A stretch of 64,000 nucleotides of DNA from Prevotellaceae bacterium (GCA_015256945.1 JABZLB010000006.1:1-64000); one strand, 5' to 3'; shown: positions 8,777 to 18,512, counted from the stretch's first letter. Numbers and translations: made by a program. The notes: generated by a model from the sequence alone, not told the origin.

Positions 8777-10066
8777 CTATGACTTCGATTGCTTACGGTT
8801 ATCAGTTAATTTAACAAGTACAATTTTAGCAACCGTAGTTCTCAGAATTTTAAACGTATAATCGCCGATTTTTATCACATCGTTAGGCTTTGGAAAACTG
8901 CGGTACTCATGGAGAATGAGACCGTTAATGGTCATATATTCCTCGCTTTCGGGAAGGTCAAGGTCGAACATTTCGTTTACCTTGTCAATCTCCATCCGGG
9001 CCGACAGAATATAATCGCCGCTTTCAGTACGCTTGGCAACCAGGCTGCTGCTGTCGTGCTCGTCCTGAATATCGCCAAAAATCTCTTCCACAATATCTTC
9101 TAACGAAACCAGTCCGCTGGTGCCGCCGAACTCGTCTACTACCACACCGAGACTCTTTTTTTGCTGTAAAAATATGCGCATCAGCTTTTGGGCGGCCATC
9201 GTTTCAGGCACAAAAGGCATTTTTCTAATGCCATCTTGCCAGTGCTCGGGCTTGCGAAACATCTCCGAACTGTGAATATAGCCCACTATATGGTCAATGT
9301 CACCCTGATACACTATGATTTTACTGTTACCGCTTTCCACAAAAGTTTGCAACAGTTCGGCCTTTGTACACGTGTTCATATCGACAGCCTTTATCTCTGT
9401 TCGGTGTATCATACAGTCGCGAACCTTTATATCAGGAAAGTCGAGTGCATTCTGGAATATCTTTACCTCATCGCCTATCGATTCATCGGTTGAGGCATTA
9501 TCTATTGACGATTGCAGAAGATAATCAAGGTCGACCTTGGTAAATCCTTCCTCTTCGCTTACCACATTGATACGTGTTCCGCCAATACGGAGCATCAAAC
9601 GCGACAAGAAAGACGCAAACTTGCTGACGGGCCACAACAACACATAAAACACTGCTGCCAGAGGTGCAAACAATGTAAGCAATCGGTTAGGGCTGGCCTT
9701 AAACAACACTTTCGGCAGAAACTCGCCTGTAAATAGAATAACAATCGTTGAAAATATCGTGTCGAGTGTAACTCTTGCGCCTGCATCGAAGTCTGCAAAC
9801 AAGGTATTATCGAAGATATTTGCAAATAAAATACCATACATCACCAGCACAATGTTGTTACCAACAAGCATGGTAGACACAAAGCCGTTGGGATGACGGT
9901 AGAAATAAGAAATAAGAATTTGAGATATGTCATTACGGTTTTTATCCTTGTCCATTTCGGCAAGCATACGGTTACTCGATACAAAGGCAATCTCCATTCC
10001 CGAGAAAAACGCACTGAGAACCATTGTAGCGACAATCTCTATAATCTGAGCCAGTTCTATATTCAC
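8777..10066 (-). CDS. CNNM/CBS-domain membrane protein (CorC/HlyC hemolysin family)
   Basis: This 429-residue inner-membrane protein has an N-terminal DUF21/CNNM transmembrane domain (about 1-175, opening FFSGMEIAFVSSNR and containing LVGNNIVLVMYGIL). A CBS pair follows (about 200-320, including RDCMIHRTEIKAVD and VVDEFGGTSGLVSLEDIVEEIFGDI). A C-terminal transporter-associated CorC_HlyC domain completes it (about 335-420). Relatives act in magnesium or cobalt homeostasis, and the gliding protein GldE has the same architecture. The gene lies 26 bp downstream of lptC in the same orientation, which suggests cotranscription. Confidence 0.88.
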   Translation of the reverse strand: MNIELAQIIEIVATMVLSAFFSGMEIAFVSSNRMLAEMDKDKNRNDISQILISYFYRHPNGFVSTMLVGNNIVLVMYGILFANIFDNTLFADFDAGARVTLDTIFSTIVILFTGEFLPKVLFKASPNRLLTLFAPLAAVFYVLLWPVSKFASFLSRLMLRIGGTRINVVSEEEGFTKVDLDYLLQSSIDNASTDESIGDEVKIFQNALDFPDIKVRDCMIHRTEIKAVDMNTCTKAELLQTFVESGNSKIIVYQGDIDHIVGYIHSSEMFRKPEHWQDGIRKMPFVPETMAAQKLMRIFLQQKKSLGVVVDEFGGTSGLVSLEDIVEEIFGDIQDEHDSSSLVAKRTESGDYILSARMEIDKVNEMFDLDLPESEEYMTINGLILHEYRSFPKPNDVIKIGDYTFKILRTTVAKIVLVKLTDNRKQSKS

Positions 10067-10092
10067 AAATAAATAATATTAGCTTACATTAG

Positions 10093-10734
10093 TTAGTTAC
10101 GCGAAGGCTGCGCCGGGCTACGCTGCTGTATCATTATACTGTCGCCGGTTCCTGACGGCGAAGGAGACGGACTGGGTCCTCCTCCGAAGTCGGCACTTTC
10201 GAACGAGCCGCGTGAATTGGTAACAAGATAGTGGGTCATACGCTCATCAGAACGAAAATAACTGCCCTGAAGTGTACGTTCGGGCGTAACCAAACGTGAG
10301 AAAGTATATGAATAAAGTTCATGCTTGTTTTCGTCCCAGTATAACTGATTTGACGAAAACCGAAGTCCATTCTTTGTCAAGATGCGAACCCTCGAACGCA
10401 ATTCCCATAACCTTAGCTGGTCATAATAGTAGGCTGTATCACACTGTATATAGGCCTGTACATGAAATTTCTCATCAAATTGTTCAAGAAATAAACCCTT
10501 GTCAAAGACCCATCGCGAGGGCTTTTTGTTTTGATTAACCTCCCATCGTTCTGTAACAATGCGATATTTGGTAATACCCGAGTCGGATATTAAAGTATTA
10601 ACGCCAAGCGTTGTCATCACGGCTACCGAATCACGTTCTCTAATTGCTCCTGCCGTATGCTCAACAGCTTCCTTGCATGAAACAACAAGGAAGCATGAAA
10701 AAAATAAAAAATATACTTTTATAAAAGCTTTCAT
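10093..10734 (-). CDS. lptC: LPS export protein LptC (lipoprotein-type)
   Basis: This 213-residue protein starts with a lipoprotein signal (MKAFIKVYFLFFSCFLVVSC, Cys20 as the lipidated residue). It continues with the LptC/YrbK beta-jellyroll: STLGVNTLISDSGITKYRIVTERWEV-like strands, then WVFDKGLFLEQFDE, and LRSRVRILTKNGLRFSSNQLYWD. LptC links the inner-membrane LptBFG transporter to LptA, moving LPS across the periplasm. The Pro/Ser/Gly-rich C-terminal tail (about 185-213) is probably disordered. Its stop lies 26 bp before the corC-like gene, and it begins 6 bp after the barrel protein gene, which supports an operon. An LptF/G-type permease is encoded at 59817. Confidence 0.82.
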   Translation of the reverse strand: MKAFIKVYFLFFSCFLVVSCKEAVEHTAGAIRERDSVAVMTTLGVNTLISDSGITKYRIVTERWEVNQNKKPSRWVFDKGLFLEQFDEKFHVQAYIQCDTAYYYDQLRLWELRSRVRILTKNGLRFSSNQLYWDENKHELYSYTFSRLVTPERTLQGSYFRSDERMTHYLVTNSRGSFESADFGGGPSPSPSPSGTGDSIMIQQRSPAQPSRN

Positions 10735-10740
10735 TGAATG

Positions 10741-12054
10741 TTATTCCAACTTCCACTTTGCAAACCATCGCTCATTAAATGTCAGTCCGATATTGATACG
10801 GAACGTGTTTTCTGTAATATAGTGGTTTGCTGACTGGCGTACCCATTGTGCTCCAATGTTCAGCCACGAACGGTTATTCCAGCTGTTTATGACAGGAATG
10901 CCGATACCAACGCTCGCACTGATTTGCCTTGGGCCGTCAGCATTGTTTATTTTATAATAAGGTGTAGCGTAACTGATACCAGCACGATAGTGCATACGTT
11001 TAAAGAAACTGCGACTTAATTCCATAGGACAATACTCGCTGCCTATCGTAATTTTATGGCGATTCATAAAATTACCCTTGGCTAAAGCATAGCTTGCCTG
11101 TCCGTTCGAGTTGACCGTAAATGTCGGTTCCTCTACTGATGCCCATCGCTGAAGCTGGTAATCGACGCCCAATTTCAGCGAGTTATCATGGTTTATCATT
11201 ACACCTGCTGCCAGAGAAGTTGGAATTTCAAGCTGCATATTGCCTTGTCCTGCGGCAGGAAAACGAGTCGTATCAGATAGCGCGGTCTGGGTATTGGTTG
11301 AAATAATACTTAAACTCGGCTTGCCGCCAATCTTATGTCCGGGGCTGAATGTAGCACCAATATTAAGTTCATCCTTTTTGCTTAGCTTCAGTGAATACTG
11401 TGCTCCGAAACTTAAAAGGTAGCTTCTGACATCGGCCGAATAGGTTTTTGTTAATGTGTTGGCCGCACTATTACTGAAACTATTTACCACGGTACGCGTA
11501 TAATCGCCATAGAGATAGCCGCCGTTCATACCAACAGACAACCCTTTAACAGGCTGCCAACCGATACCGGCATAAACCTGATGAAGGCCACCCGTGCCGT
11601 AAAAACTATTGGAAAACGTTGTATTGGCAATATCACCAACATTGCCTGACGTTGAATAAGAATATCCAACATTGGTATAAGGTATCAGGCCAAAGCTTAA
11701 ACCCAAATGCTTATGAAGCCTGAAAGCACCAACAATATATTCGAAATCGGCATTCTTTGCATTGAGACGCCTGCCATTTTCCTTAAAATTCGTAATTTGT
11801 CCAGACACTCCTGCATCGAAAATAAAGGTTAAACTATCAATTGATGCGTATGAAGCGGGGTTAATATTATTAACCTGATTATGCTCATGAAAGGCGATAC
11901 CCAAGCCGTTCATGCCTCTGTTGAAACCTGTTGAATGGTCGGAAAGTAAGCCCAGACCGAACTGACTGTAAGGAGAATTTGTTCCACTTTGCGCAAGTGC
12001 ACTTTGAGAAATTGAAACGATAAGACAAGCAGACAGAATATATTTTCTCAACAT
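10741..12054 (-). CDS. Outer-membrane beta-barrel protein (FadL/PorV-like)
   Basis: Starting at MLRKYILSACLIVSISQ the protein is 437 residues with a Sec signal peptide cleaved near SALAQ. The mature part is a run of alternating beta strands with Gly/Tyr/Asn-rich turns, for example SPYSQFGLGLLSDHS near the N terminus. It ends in a C-terminal amphipathic strand (TFRINIGLTFNERWFAKW). Relatives sit upstream of lptC in Bacteroidales and are annotated as outer-membrane proteins. Transport of hydrophobic compounds or a secretion role is possible but not shown. The longer frame to 12228 is rejected because the TACTTTTG box at 12108-12115 falls inside it. Confidence 0.78.
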   Translation of the reverse strand: MLRKYILSACLIVSISQSALAQSGTNSPYSQFGLGLLSDHSTGFNRGMNGLGIAFHEHNQVNNINPASYASIDSLTFIFDAGVSGQITNFKENGRRLNAKNADFEYIVGAFRLHKHLGLSFGLIPYTNVGYSYSTSGNVGDIANTTFSNSFYGTGGLHQVYAGIGWQPVKGLSVGMNGGYLYGDYTRTVVNSFSNSAANTLTKTYSADVRSYLLSFGAQYSLKLSKKDELNIGATFSPGHKIGGKPSLSIISTNTQTALSDTTRFPAAGQGNMQLEIPTSLAAGVMINHDNSLKLGVDYQLQRWASVEEPTFTVNSNGQASYALAKGNFMNRHKITIGSEYCPMELSRSFFKRMHYRAGISYATPYYKINNADGPRQISASVGIGIPVINSWNNRSWLNIGAQWVRQSANHYITENTFRINIGLTFNERWFAKWKLE

Positions 12055-12107
12055 TACTTGTATGATTTTCTTTAATAAGTTCTGATTGATTATATAATAA
12101 TCGTCGG

Positions 12108-12115
12108 CAAAAGTA
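12108..12115 (-). promoter_or_regulatory. -7 box of the barrel protein-lptC-corC operon (TACTTTTG)
   Basis: The minus strand reads TACTTTTG, 54 bp upstream of the ATG at 12054. It faces the divergent DUF4105 promoter within about 50 bp. Confidence 0.6.
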
Positions 12116-12160
12116 TTGAAAAAAAATGAATTGTACGCATGTAAAGTCAAAATAATAAGG

Positions 12161-12168
12161 TATTTTTG
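12161..12168 (+). promoter_or_regulatory. -7 box of the DUF4105 gene (TATTTTTG)
   Basis: TATTTTTG matches TAnnTTTG and ends only 4 bp before the GTG start at 12173. Transcription would begin at or beside the start codon. Confidence 0.55.
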
Positions 12169-12172
12169 CATC

Positions 12173-13384
12173 GTGAAACACTTAAATAGTATCATAAAAG
12201 CGTTATTTGTTGTTGTTTTCACCTTCACAGCAACAATCTCTCATGGCCAAACGGCTGAAGGTGCCGAACGTCAGCAAATGGATAGTGTTCAAATAAGTTT
12301 GCTTACTTGTTCGCCCGGGAATGAAGTATGGAGCCTGTATGGGCATACGGCTATCAGAGTTTTTGATCCTGCTCACGCTCAGGACATTGTAATAAACTAT
12401 GGTTTATTCAACTTCAGACAGTCGAATTTTATTCTCCGTTTTGTATTCGGATTAACCGATTATGAGATGGGAATAGAGCCTTTCAACATGTTTATGGTAG
12501 AATATGCACGACAAGGAAGGCAGGTTATTCAGCAAACATTACAATTAAGCAATAGCGACAAGGAGCGCATTCTGCAGGCTCTTGCTCTGAATTATCAGAA
12601 CAACAGAGTTTACCGTTATAATTTCTTTTACGACAATTGCACAACAAGAGCACGAAATATTCTGATTGATAACATTACAGCAAAGGTCAGTTACAGGATT
12701 AATCCAAATGTAACATCATCCTACCGTACGATGATTCACCAATGGAATGGTGCCCACAGGTGGGCACGATTCGGAAACGATTTGCTGTTAGGCGTGAAAG
12801 CAGATGCGAAGACTAACTATGCAGAGCAACAGTTTTTGCCCGATACTCTGCGCAAGGATTTTGCAGGAGCTGCTATTGTTGACAGTGCAGGAAAAAGCAG
12901 GTCACTGGTCACATCAACTGCCGTTTTACTGAAAGCCAATGCAGACAACGTTGTCAGCAATCGTAACATATGGGATACCATTACACCCAATATGTTATGG
13001 AGCGGTGTGTTTATTGTAATATTACTTGCCGGAATGATAGAATACAGAAGACAGAAAACATTCTGGCTGATTGATGTTACGCTTCTTACCCTGGACGGGA
13101 TAGCAGGTATTATATTGCTGGCAATGGTGTTTTCACAACATCCTACGGTAAATTTGAACCTGCAGATATTATTATTAAACCCTCTTTCTCTTATTTTTGT
13201 ATATCCTGTCATAAACCGTGAGGTGAAACAACGCTTCCATTGGTTCTGGAATGTACTGTTGATATGTATCATACTGTTCTTTGCAGGCAATGCACTTCAA
13301 TGTTATGCAGAAGGCATGAATATTCTGGCATTGATTTTGCTAAGCAGGTGTATGATGAATCGTTATTTGCTAAAGAAACCATAG
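12173..13384 (+). CDS. DUF4105 family membrane protein
   Basis: A GTG start gives 403 residues with a signal-anchor or signal peptide (VKHLNSIIKALFVVVFTFTATISHGQ). A DUF4105 (Lnb N-terminal-like) domain follows: VQISLLTCSPGNEVWSLYGHTAIRV, INYGLFNF, FVFGLTDYEMG, and YNFFYDNCTTRARNI. The His of YGHTAIR and the Cys of YDNCTTR are the conserved residues that suggest an NlpC/P60-like catalytic pair. The C-terminal third has four hydrophobic segments (about 275-395). The partner and substrate are unknown. The longer frame begins at TTG 12116, before the promoter, so it is unlikely. It overlaps neither neighbour and is followed 4 bp later by the PafA-like gene. Confidence 0.8.
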   Translation: MKHLNSIIKALFVVVFTFTATISHGQTAEGAERQQMDSVQISLLTCSPGNEVWSLYGHTAIRVFDPAHAQDIVINYGLFNFRQSNFILRFVFGLTDYEMGIEPFNMFMVEYARQGRQVIQQTLQLSNSDKERILQALALNYQNNRVYRYNFFYDNCTTRARNILIDNITAKVSYRINPNVTSSYRTMIHQWNGAHRWARFGNDLLLGVKADAKTNYAEQQFLPDTLRKDFAGAAIVDSAGKSRSLVTSTAVLLKANADNVVSNRNIWDTITPNMLWSGVFIVILLAGMIEYRRQKTFWLIDVTLLTLDGIAGIILLAMVFSQHPTVNLNLQILLLNPLSLIFVYPVINREVKQRFHWFWNVLLICIILFFAGNALQCYAEGMNILALILLSRCMMNRYLLKKP

Positions 13385-13388
13385 GTTA

Positions 13389-14795
13389 ATGAGGTATCTT
13401 GCTCTCATTCTTGCAGCCATAACATCTGTTGAGGTGCAAGCCTCCCAGTATGTACCACGACTGGTTGTCAATATTATTATTGACCAGTTGCGGACTGATT
13501 ATATGGAGGCTTTCTATGGATATTATACAGAGAGAGGATTTAAACGGTTAATGAGAGACGGGCGTTATTACGACCATGCCTCATATCCCTTTAAACCTGT
13601 TGACCGTTCATCGTCAACGGCATCACTTGCAACGGGAACAGTTCCATTTTACAATGGTATTATTGGTAATTCATGGTTAAATCGTGAAACATTACAACCG
13701 GTTTTATCTACAAACGACGAAAGATACCAGCATTCTCCAGCTCAATTAAGAACCTCAACCATTTCGGATGAGCTAAAGGTTACTACTGGTGGAAAGGCAT
13801 TTGTATACTCGTTTGCTGCAAACAAAGAACCAGCTATCATGCTCGCCGGGCATGCAGCCGACGGGGCTTTTTGGTTAGAGGGCAATTGGTGGACGGGCTC
13901 GAATTATTATCATTCGGCACAACCTAAATGGCTGAAAGCATATAATCAGCAAAACGAAAAACCGGTAACAAAAAATAATCTTGCCGAACTTAATAGCCAG
14001 GTAGCAGATATTAGTCTGCGGGCCATTGAGCAAACCAGGTTGGGACAGGACGATATTCCTGATCTTCTATATATTACACTGTCGGCTGCAACAACTGAAA
14101 ACAAATCGGTTAAATACGCATCGCAAGATATTCAGGCCACATATCGGAGTCTGGATACTACACTGGGGAAATTGTTTGACGGAATAGAGAAAAGGTTAAG
14201 CTCTGGTAATATCATGTTCGTTGTTACGTCAACAGGCTACTCTGACGAAACCAATCCCGACCCAGAACGATACCGTATACCTACGGGTACATTCTATATC
14301 AACCGAACTGCCAGTCTGCTCAACATGTATCTGGGAGCTATTTACGGTAACGGTAAATACGTAAGTCAGTGCTTTAACAACCAAATATATTTAGATCGCC
14401 AGCTTATAGAGCAAAAGCATATTTCGTTTTCAGAACTCGTAAAGAAAAGTCAGGACTTCCTTTTTCAGAATGCAGGAGTAGCCAATGTTTACTCTATCGA
14501 ACATCTTTTGCTGGATGATGACAGGCAAAACAAGCTTAAAGCTGGGATTCATCCCTCCATAAGCGGTGATATAATTGTTGAGGTTGCTCCCGGTTGGAAA
14601 TTGATTAATGAAGACACACAGCAAAATTATACCAGCAGATTAGGTGATACTGTATTTCCTATATTCTTTTTAGGTAATCATATTCTTCACGAACATATAT
14701 CATTACCTGTCAGTGCCGATAGAATAACACCCACTATTGCACGGACTATTCGGATACGAGCACCAAATGCATGCAACGTTACGCCACTGTTTTAA
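13389..14795 (+). CDS. PafA-like alkaline phosphatase superfamily protein, probably inactive
   Basis: This 468-residue protein has a signal peptide (MRYLALILAAITSVEVQAS) and the alkaline phosphatase fold of the PafA/nucleotide pyrophosphatase group. VVNIIIDQLRTDYMEAFY keeps the first metal-ligand Asp (32), and ASLATGTVPFYNGIIGNSW (78-96) is typical. The segment just before it, where family members read T-x-PGHA with the nucleophilic Thr, is PVDRSSSTA here, so the nucleophile aligns with Arg73. The later D-x-x-GH and ADHG metal ligands are replaced by SAATTENKS and TSTGYSDE. I infer a pseudoenzyme, perhaps a structural or chaperone role in the envelope. It is cotranscribed with the DUF4105 gene and lies upstream of secA. 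Confidence 0.7.
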   Translation: MRYLALILAAITSVEVQASQYVPRLVVNIIIDQLRTDYMEAFYGYYTERGFKRLMRDGRYYDHASYPFKPVDRSSSTASLATGTVPFYNGIIGNSWLNRETLQPVLSTNDERYQHSPAQLRTSTISDELKVTTGGKAFVYSFAANKEPAIMLAGHAADGAFWLEGNWWTGSNYYHSAQPKWLKAYNQQNEKPVTKNNLAELNSQVADISLRAIEQTRLGQDDIPDLLYITLSAATTENKSVKYASQDIQATYRSLDTTLGKLFDGIEKRLSSGNIMFVVTSTGYSDETNPDPERYRIPTGTFYINRTASLLNMYLGAIYGNGKYVSQCFNNQIYLDRQLIEQKHISFSELVKKSQDFLFQNAGVANVYSIEHLLLDDDRQNKLKAGIHPSISGDIIVEVAPGWKLINEDTQQNYTSRLGDTVFPIFFLGNHILHEHISLPVSADRITPTIARTIRIRAPNACNVTPLF

Positions 14796-14878
14796 AATCG
14801 TAACTTCCTATACTTCAACTTTAATACCGTTTAAAATAAGAAAGTTATTGAAGTATGCCGATTTATGATTTATTTTAG

Positions 14879-14886
14879 TAATTTTG
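14879..14886 (+). promoter_or_regulatory. -7 box of secA (TAATTTTG)
   Basis: TAATTTTG lies 31 bp before the secA ATG. An imperfect hairpin (ATACTTCAA / TTGAAGTAT, 14810-14856) without a T-run lies between the previous stop and this box. Confidence 0.6.
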
Positions 14887-14916
14887 CACATTTAGAAAAT
14901 AAATAAATCCAAATAT

Positions 14917-17900
14917 ATGAATTTCAACAAATTCTTAAAGTCGATATTCGGCGATAAATCCAGCCGTGATATGAAACTCATACAACCTCTTGTAGAAAAA
15001 GTAAAAGAGGTTTACCCTGAGATTAAGAAGCTGAGTAACGATGAATTGCGTGCCAAAACAAAAGAAATACAGAAGTATGTACAGGATGCTGCAGTTCCAT
15101 ATCAAGAGAAAATAAAGGAGCTGAAGGATAAAATTGAGGAGACTCCTATTGACGAACGTGAACCCATTTTTGACGAAATTGACAAGCTGGACAAAGAAAT
15201 GCTCGAAGCATTAGAAAATGCTTTGAATGAAATAATGCCCACGGCATACAGCATTGTAAAAGATACAGCACGCCGATTTGCCGAAAATGAGGAAACCATT
15301 GTTACTGCAACCGACTTCGATAAGCAATTGGCAAGTGACCCCAAAAACGACTTTATCACCATTGATAACGACAAAGCCATCTACCATAATTCATGGACAG
15401 CCGGCGGAAACCTCATTAAATGGGACATGGTTCACTACGATGTTCAGATATTTGGAGGTATTGCTTTGCACCAGGGTAAGATTGCAGAGATGGCAACTGG
15501 TGAAGGAAAGACACTGGTTGCAACGCTTCCTGTATTCTTAAATGCGTTGACAGGCAATGGCGTTCACATGGTAACAGTTAACGATTACCTTGCAAAACGT
15601 GACTCGGAATGGATGGGGCCGCTTTACGAATTTCACGGTCTTTCGGTCGATTGTATTGATAAACATCAGCCAAATTCAGCAGAACGACGCAAAGCTTATC
15701 AGGCCGACATCACCTTTGGAACCAATAACGAGTTCGGATTTGACTACTTAAGAGATAACATGGCGCTCGCTCCGAGCGACCTTGTACAACGTCGTCATAA
15801 CTTCGCTATTGTGGATGAGGTCGACTCTGTGCTCATAGACGATGCACGAACACCTCTTATTATATCGGGGCCTGTTCCAAAAGGTGAAAACCAAATGTTC
15901 GAAGAGTATCAGCCTCTTGTAGAGCGTTTATACGAAGTACAGCGCAAACAGGCAACAGAACTTTTAGCAGACGCGCGTCAGAAAATATCTGAAGGACAGG
16001 CAAAAAAAGACCAATCCCTGCTGGATGACGGTTTCCTTTGTCTATTCCGTTCATTTAAAGCACTCCCGAAAAACAAGGCACTTATCAAATATCTTTCTGA
16101 AGAAGGAATTAAAAGTGGCTTACAACGCACCGAGGAAACGTACATGGAGAACAACAATCGCCGTATGCCCGAGGCTGTTGCACCACTGTATTTCGTTGTC
16201 GATGAGAAATTAAACAGCGTAGATTTAACCGATAAGGGAACCGACTGGCTCTCAAATCAGGTAAAGGATAAAGACTTATTTGTACTTCCTGACATTGCAT
16301 CTCAACTATCATCACTTGAGAATGAAAAGAACATTAGCGACCAGGAGCGTCTCGACAAGAAAGATGAGCTGTTAAATCACTATGCTCTTCAAAGCGACCG
16401 TGTGCACACATTGCAACAGCTTCTCAAAGCATACACCATGTTTAATAAAGACGATGAATACGTCGTTATGGATGGAGAGGTGAAAATTGTCGATGAACAG
16501 ACTGGGCGTATTATGGAGGGACGTCGCTGGAGCGATGGCTTACATCAGGCAATAGAGGCAAAAGAGCATGTTAAAATTGAAGCTGCAACCCAGACTTTCG
16601 CTACGATTACATTGCAGAATTACTTCAGAATGTACCACAAATTAGCAGGTATGACTGGTACGGCAAGTACAGAAGCCGGAGAACTTTGGGACATTTACAA
16701 GCTCGATGTAGTAGAGATTCCTACCAACAAACCAGTTGTTCGCAACGACATGAACGACCGCGTTTATAAAACAGCACGCGAAAAATATGCAGCCGTTATT
16801 GAGGAAGTTGAGGAGATGCGCGTCAGCGGGCGTCCCTGTTTGGTAGGTACAACTTCGGTCGTTATCAGCGAGTTGCTTTCTAAGATGCTTACAATGCGCA
16901 AAATTCCACATCAGGTTCTCAATGCAAAACAGCATCAAAAGGAATCAATGATTGTTGCCGAAGCTGGTAAGAGTACCCGTGGAATGGTTTACCTTACATC
17001 GGATGATAAGGCGTTTACTGATAAAACCTCTGCGCTTCGTCATCAGAACAAGCTCATAGAGGCAGCTGACAAGGGCGAGAAAAGCGCCGATCTTAAATTA
17101 GCCGGACAACATGCAGAGACCCTCCTTCGCAATGAAGAGCGTCTTCTTGGTGCTGTTACCATTGCTACAAATATGGCTGGTCGTGGTACCGATATTAAGT
17201 TAAGCAAGGAAGTTAAGGACGCAGGCGGTCTGGCAATTATAGGTACAACCCGACACGAAAGCCGACGAGTTGACCGACAATTGCGCGGACGTGCCGGACG
17301 TCAAGGCGACCCAGGTTCATCTGTTTTCTATGTATCGCTCGAAGATGAGCTTATGCGTAAGTTCGGTTCTGAGCGTATTGCCAAGATAATGGACCGCTTA
17401 GGCTTCGAAGATGGCGAGCGTATCGAAAGCCAAATGATTTCAAAAAGCATTGAGCGTGCACAGAAAAAGGTAGAGGAAAACCATTTTGGAATACGCAAAA
17501 ACTTGCTCGAATACGATGACGTTATGAACAAACAGCGTACCGTTATCTACGATAAGCGCCGGCATGCACTTATGGGAGAGCGTCTGGGAATGGACATTTC
17601 GAACATCATTTGGGACCGTATTGTCAATATTATTGAGAACTATGATTACAAGGATGCAAAAGAAAAGTTCTTTGAAATTCTCGCTATGGAGATTCCTTTT
17701 AAGGCTGAAGAGTTTGAGAATACAAACAAGCCCGAACTCGAAGAGCGCGCTTTCCAGGAGGCTATGGCTTCATTTAAGAGAAAGACAGAACGCATACAAG
17801 CCGATTCTTACCCTGTAATTAAAGAGGTTTATGAGAATCAGGGCGATGTTTATCAATACATTCTTATCCCCATTACCGATGGAAAGAACGTTATTCAGTT

Positions 17901-18414
17901 GCGTGTAAACCTTAAGGAAGCATACGAAACAGAGTCGAAAAACGTCGTTAAGGAATTCGAAAAATTTGTGATTTTACATATTCTCGACGACGATTGGAAA
18001 GAGAACTTACGTCAGCTTGATGAGCTTCGCCATAGCGTACAGAATGCTTCTTACGAGCAAAAGGACCCTCTTTTGGTATTTAAACTCGAAAGCGCAAAGC
18101 TATGGGACAGTATGATTGACGACATGAATACCCGAATTGCAAGCTTTTTAATGCGTGCCCAACTGCCTGTACAACAACAGCAGGATGTCGTAGAGGCTGC
18201 GCCTGAAGTGCATCAACAGCGCTACCATGAGCAAAAAGACGACTTCGAAAGTGCCGATGAAGCACAGCGTGCAGCGGCTAATCAGGCTACACAAAGCCAG
18301 CAGGAACAGAGGCATCAGCCTGTTATTCGTGACAAAATGCCTCGCCCCAACGACCCGTGTCCATGTGGAAGTGGCAAGAAATTCAAGAATTGTCACGGAC
18401 GTGGCATACGCTAA
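14917..18414 (+). CDS. secA: Preprotein translocase ATPase SecA
   Basis: This 1165-residue ATPase drives preproteins through SecYEG. Visible are Walker A (MATGEGKTLVATLP), Walker B (IVDEVDSVLIDDA), helicase motif VI (RQLRGRAGRQGDPGSS), and the SEC-C zinc site CPCGSGKKFKNCHG at the very C terminus. It is longer than the E. coli protein (about 900). The excess is two insertions, one in the nucleotide-binding region around residues 345-480 (including LPKNKALIKYLSEEGIK) and one around 680-740 (LTSDDKAFTDKTSALRHQ). Both resemble insertions usual in Bacteroidetes SecA. The linker before the zinc site is Gln-rich. A terminator follows at 18446. Confidence 0.98.
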   Translation: MNFNKFLKSIFGDKSSRDMKLIQPLVEKVKEVYPEIKKLSNDELRAKTKEIQKYVQDAAVPYQEKIKELKDKIEETPIDEREPIFDEIDKLDKEMLEALENALNEIMPTAYSIVKDTARRFAENEETIVTATDFDKQLASDPKNDFITIDNDKAIYHNSWTAGGNLIKWDMVHYDVQIFGGIALHQGKIAEMATGEGKTLVATLPVFLNALTGNGVHMVTVNDYLAKRDSEWMGPLYEFHGLSVDCIDKHQPNSAERRKAYQADITFGTNNEFGFDYLRDNMALAPSDLVQRRHNFAIVDEVDSVLIDDARTPLIISGPVPKGENQMFEEYQPLVERLYEVQRKQATELLADARQKISEGQAKKDQSLLDDGFLCLFRSFKALPKNKALIKYLSEEGIKSGLQRTEETYMENNNRRMPEAVAPLYFVVDEKLNSVDLTDKGTDWLSNQVKDKDLFVLPDIASQLSSLENEKNISDQERLDKKDELLNHYALQSDRVHTLQQLLKAYTMFNKDDEYVVMDGEVKIVDEQTGRIMEGRRWSDGLHQAIEAKEHVKIEAATQTFATITLQNYFRMYHKLAGMTGTASTEAGELWDIYKLDVVEIPTNKPVVRNDMNDRVYKTAREKYAAVIEEVEEMRVSGRPCLVGTTSVVISELLSKMLTMRKIPHQVLNAKQHQKESMIVAEAGKSTRGMVYLTSDDKAFTDKTSALRHQNKLIEAADKGEKSADLKLAGQHAETLLRNEERLLGAVTIATNMAGRGTDIKLSKEVKDAGGLAIIGTTRHESRRVDRQLRGRAGRQGDPGSSVFYVSLEDELMRKFGSERIAKIMDRLGFEDGERIESQMISKSIERAQKKVEENHFGIRKNLLEYDDVMNKQRTVIYDKRRHALMGERLGMDISNIIWDRIVNIIENYDYKDAKEKFFEILAMEIPFKAEEFENTNKPELEERAFQEAMASFKRKTERIQADSYPVIKEVYENQGDVYQYILIPITDGKNVIQLRVNLKEAYETESKNVVKEFEKFVILHILDDDWKENLRQLDELRHSVQNASYEQKDPLLVFKLESAKLWDSMIDDMNTRIASFLMRAQLPVQQQQDVVEAAPEVHQQRYHEQKDDFESADEAQRAAANQATQSQQEQRHQPVIRDKMPRPNDPCPCGSGKKFKNCHGRGIR

Positions 18415-18445
18415 CATCCAATAATATAAGTATTATTTGTATGGT

Positions 18446-18490
18446 AAGAGGCTATGAAAACTACGAAAGTAGCTTCCATAGCCTCTTTTT
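18446..18490 (+). terminator. secA terminator
   Basis: AAGAGGCTATG pairs with CATAGCCTCTT, an inner CTAC-GAAA-GTAG hairpin caps it, and a run of T follows. It is 32 bp after the stop. Confidence 0.85.
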
Positions 18491-18512
18491 TATTTTAGCA
18501 AACCTTTAGAAA

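Noticed and set aside
8573..8782. 69-codon open frame across array A
   Set aside because: Its coding content is the palindromic array itself; no start signal, no family resemblance.
12116..12172. Longer DUF4105 start at TTG 12116
   Set aside because: It lies before the -7 box at 12161, so its codons would not be transcribed from that promoter.
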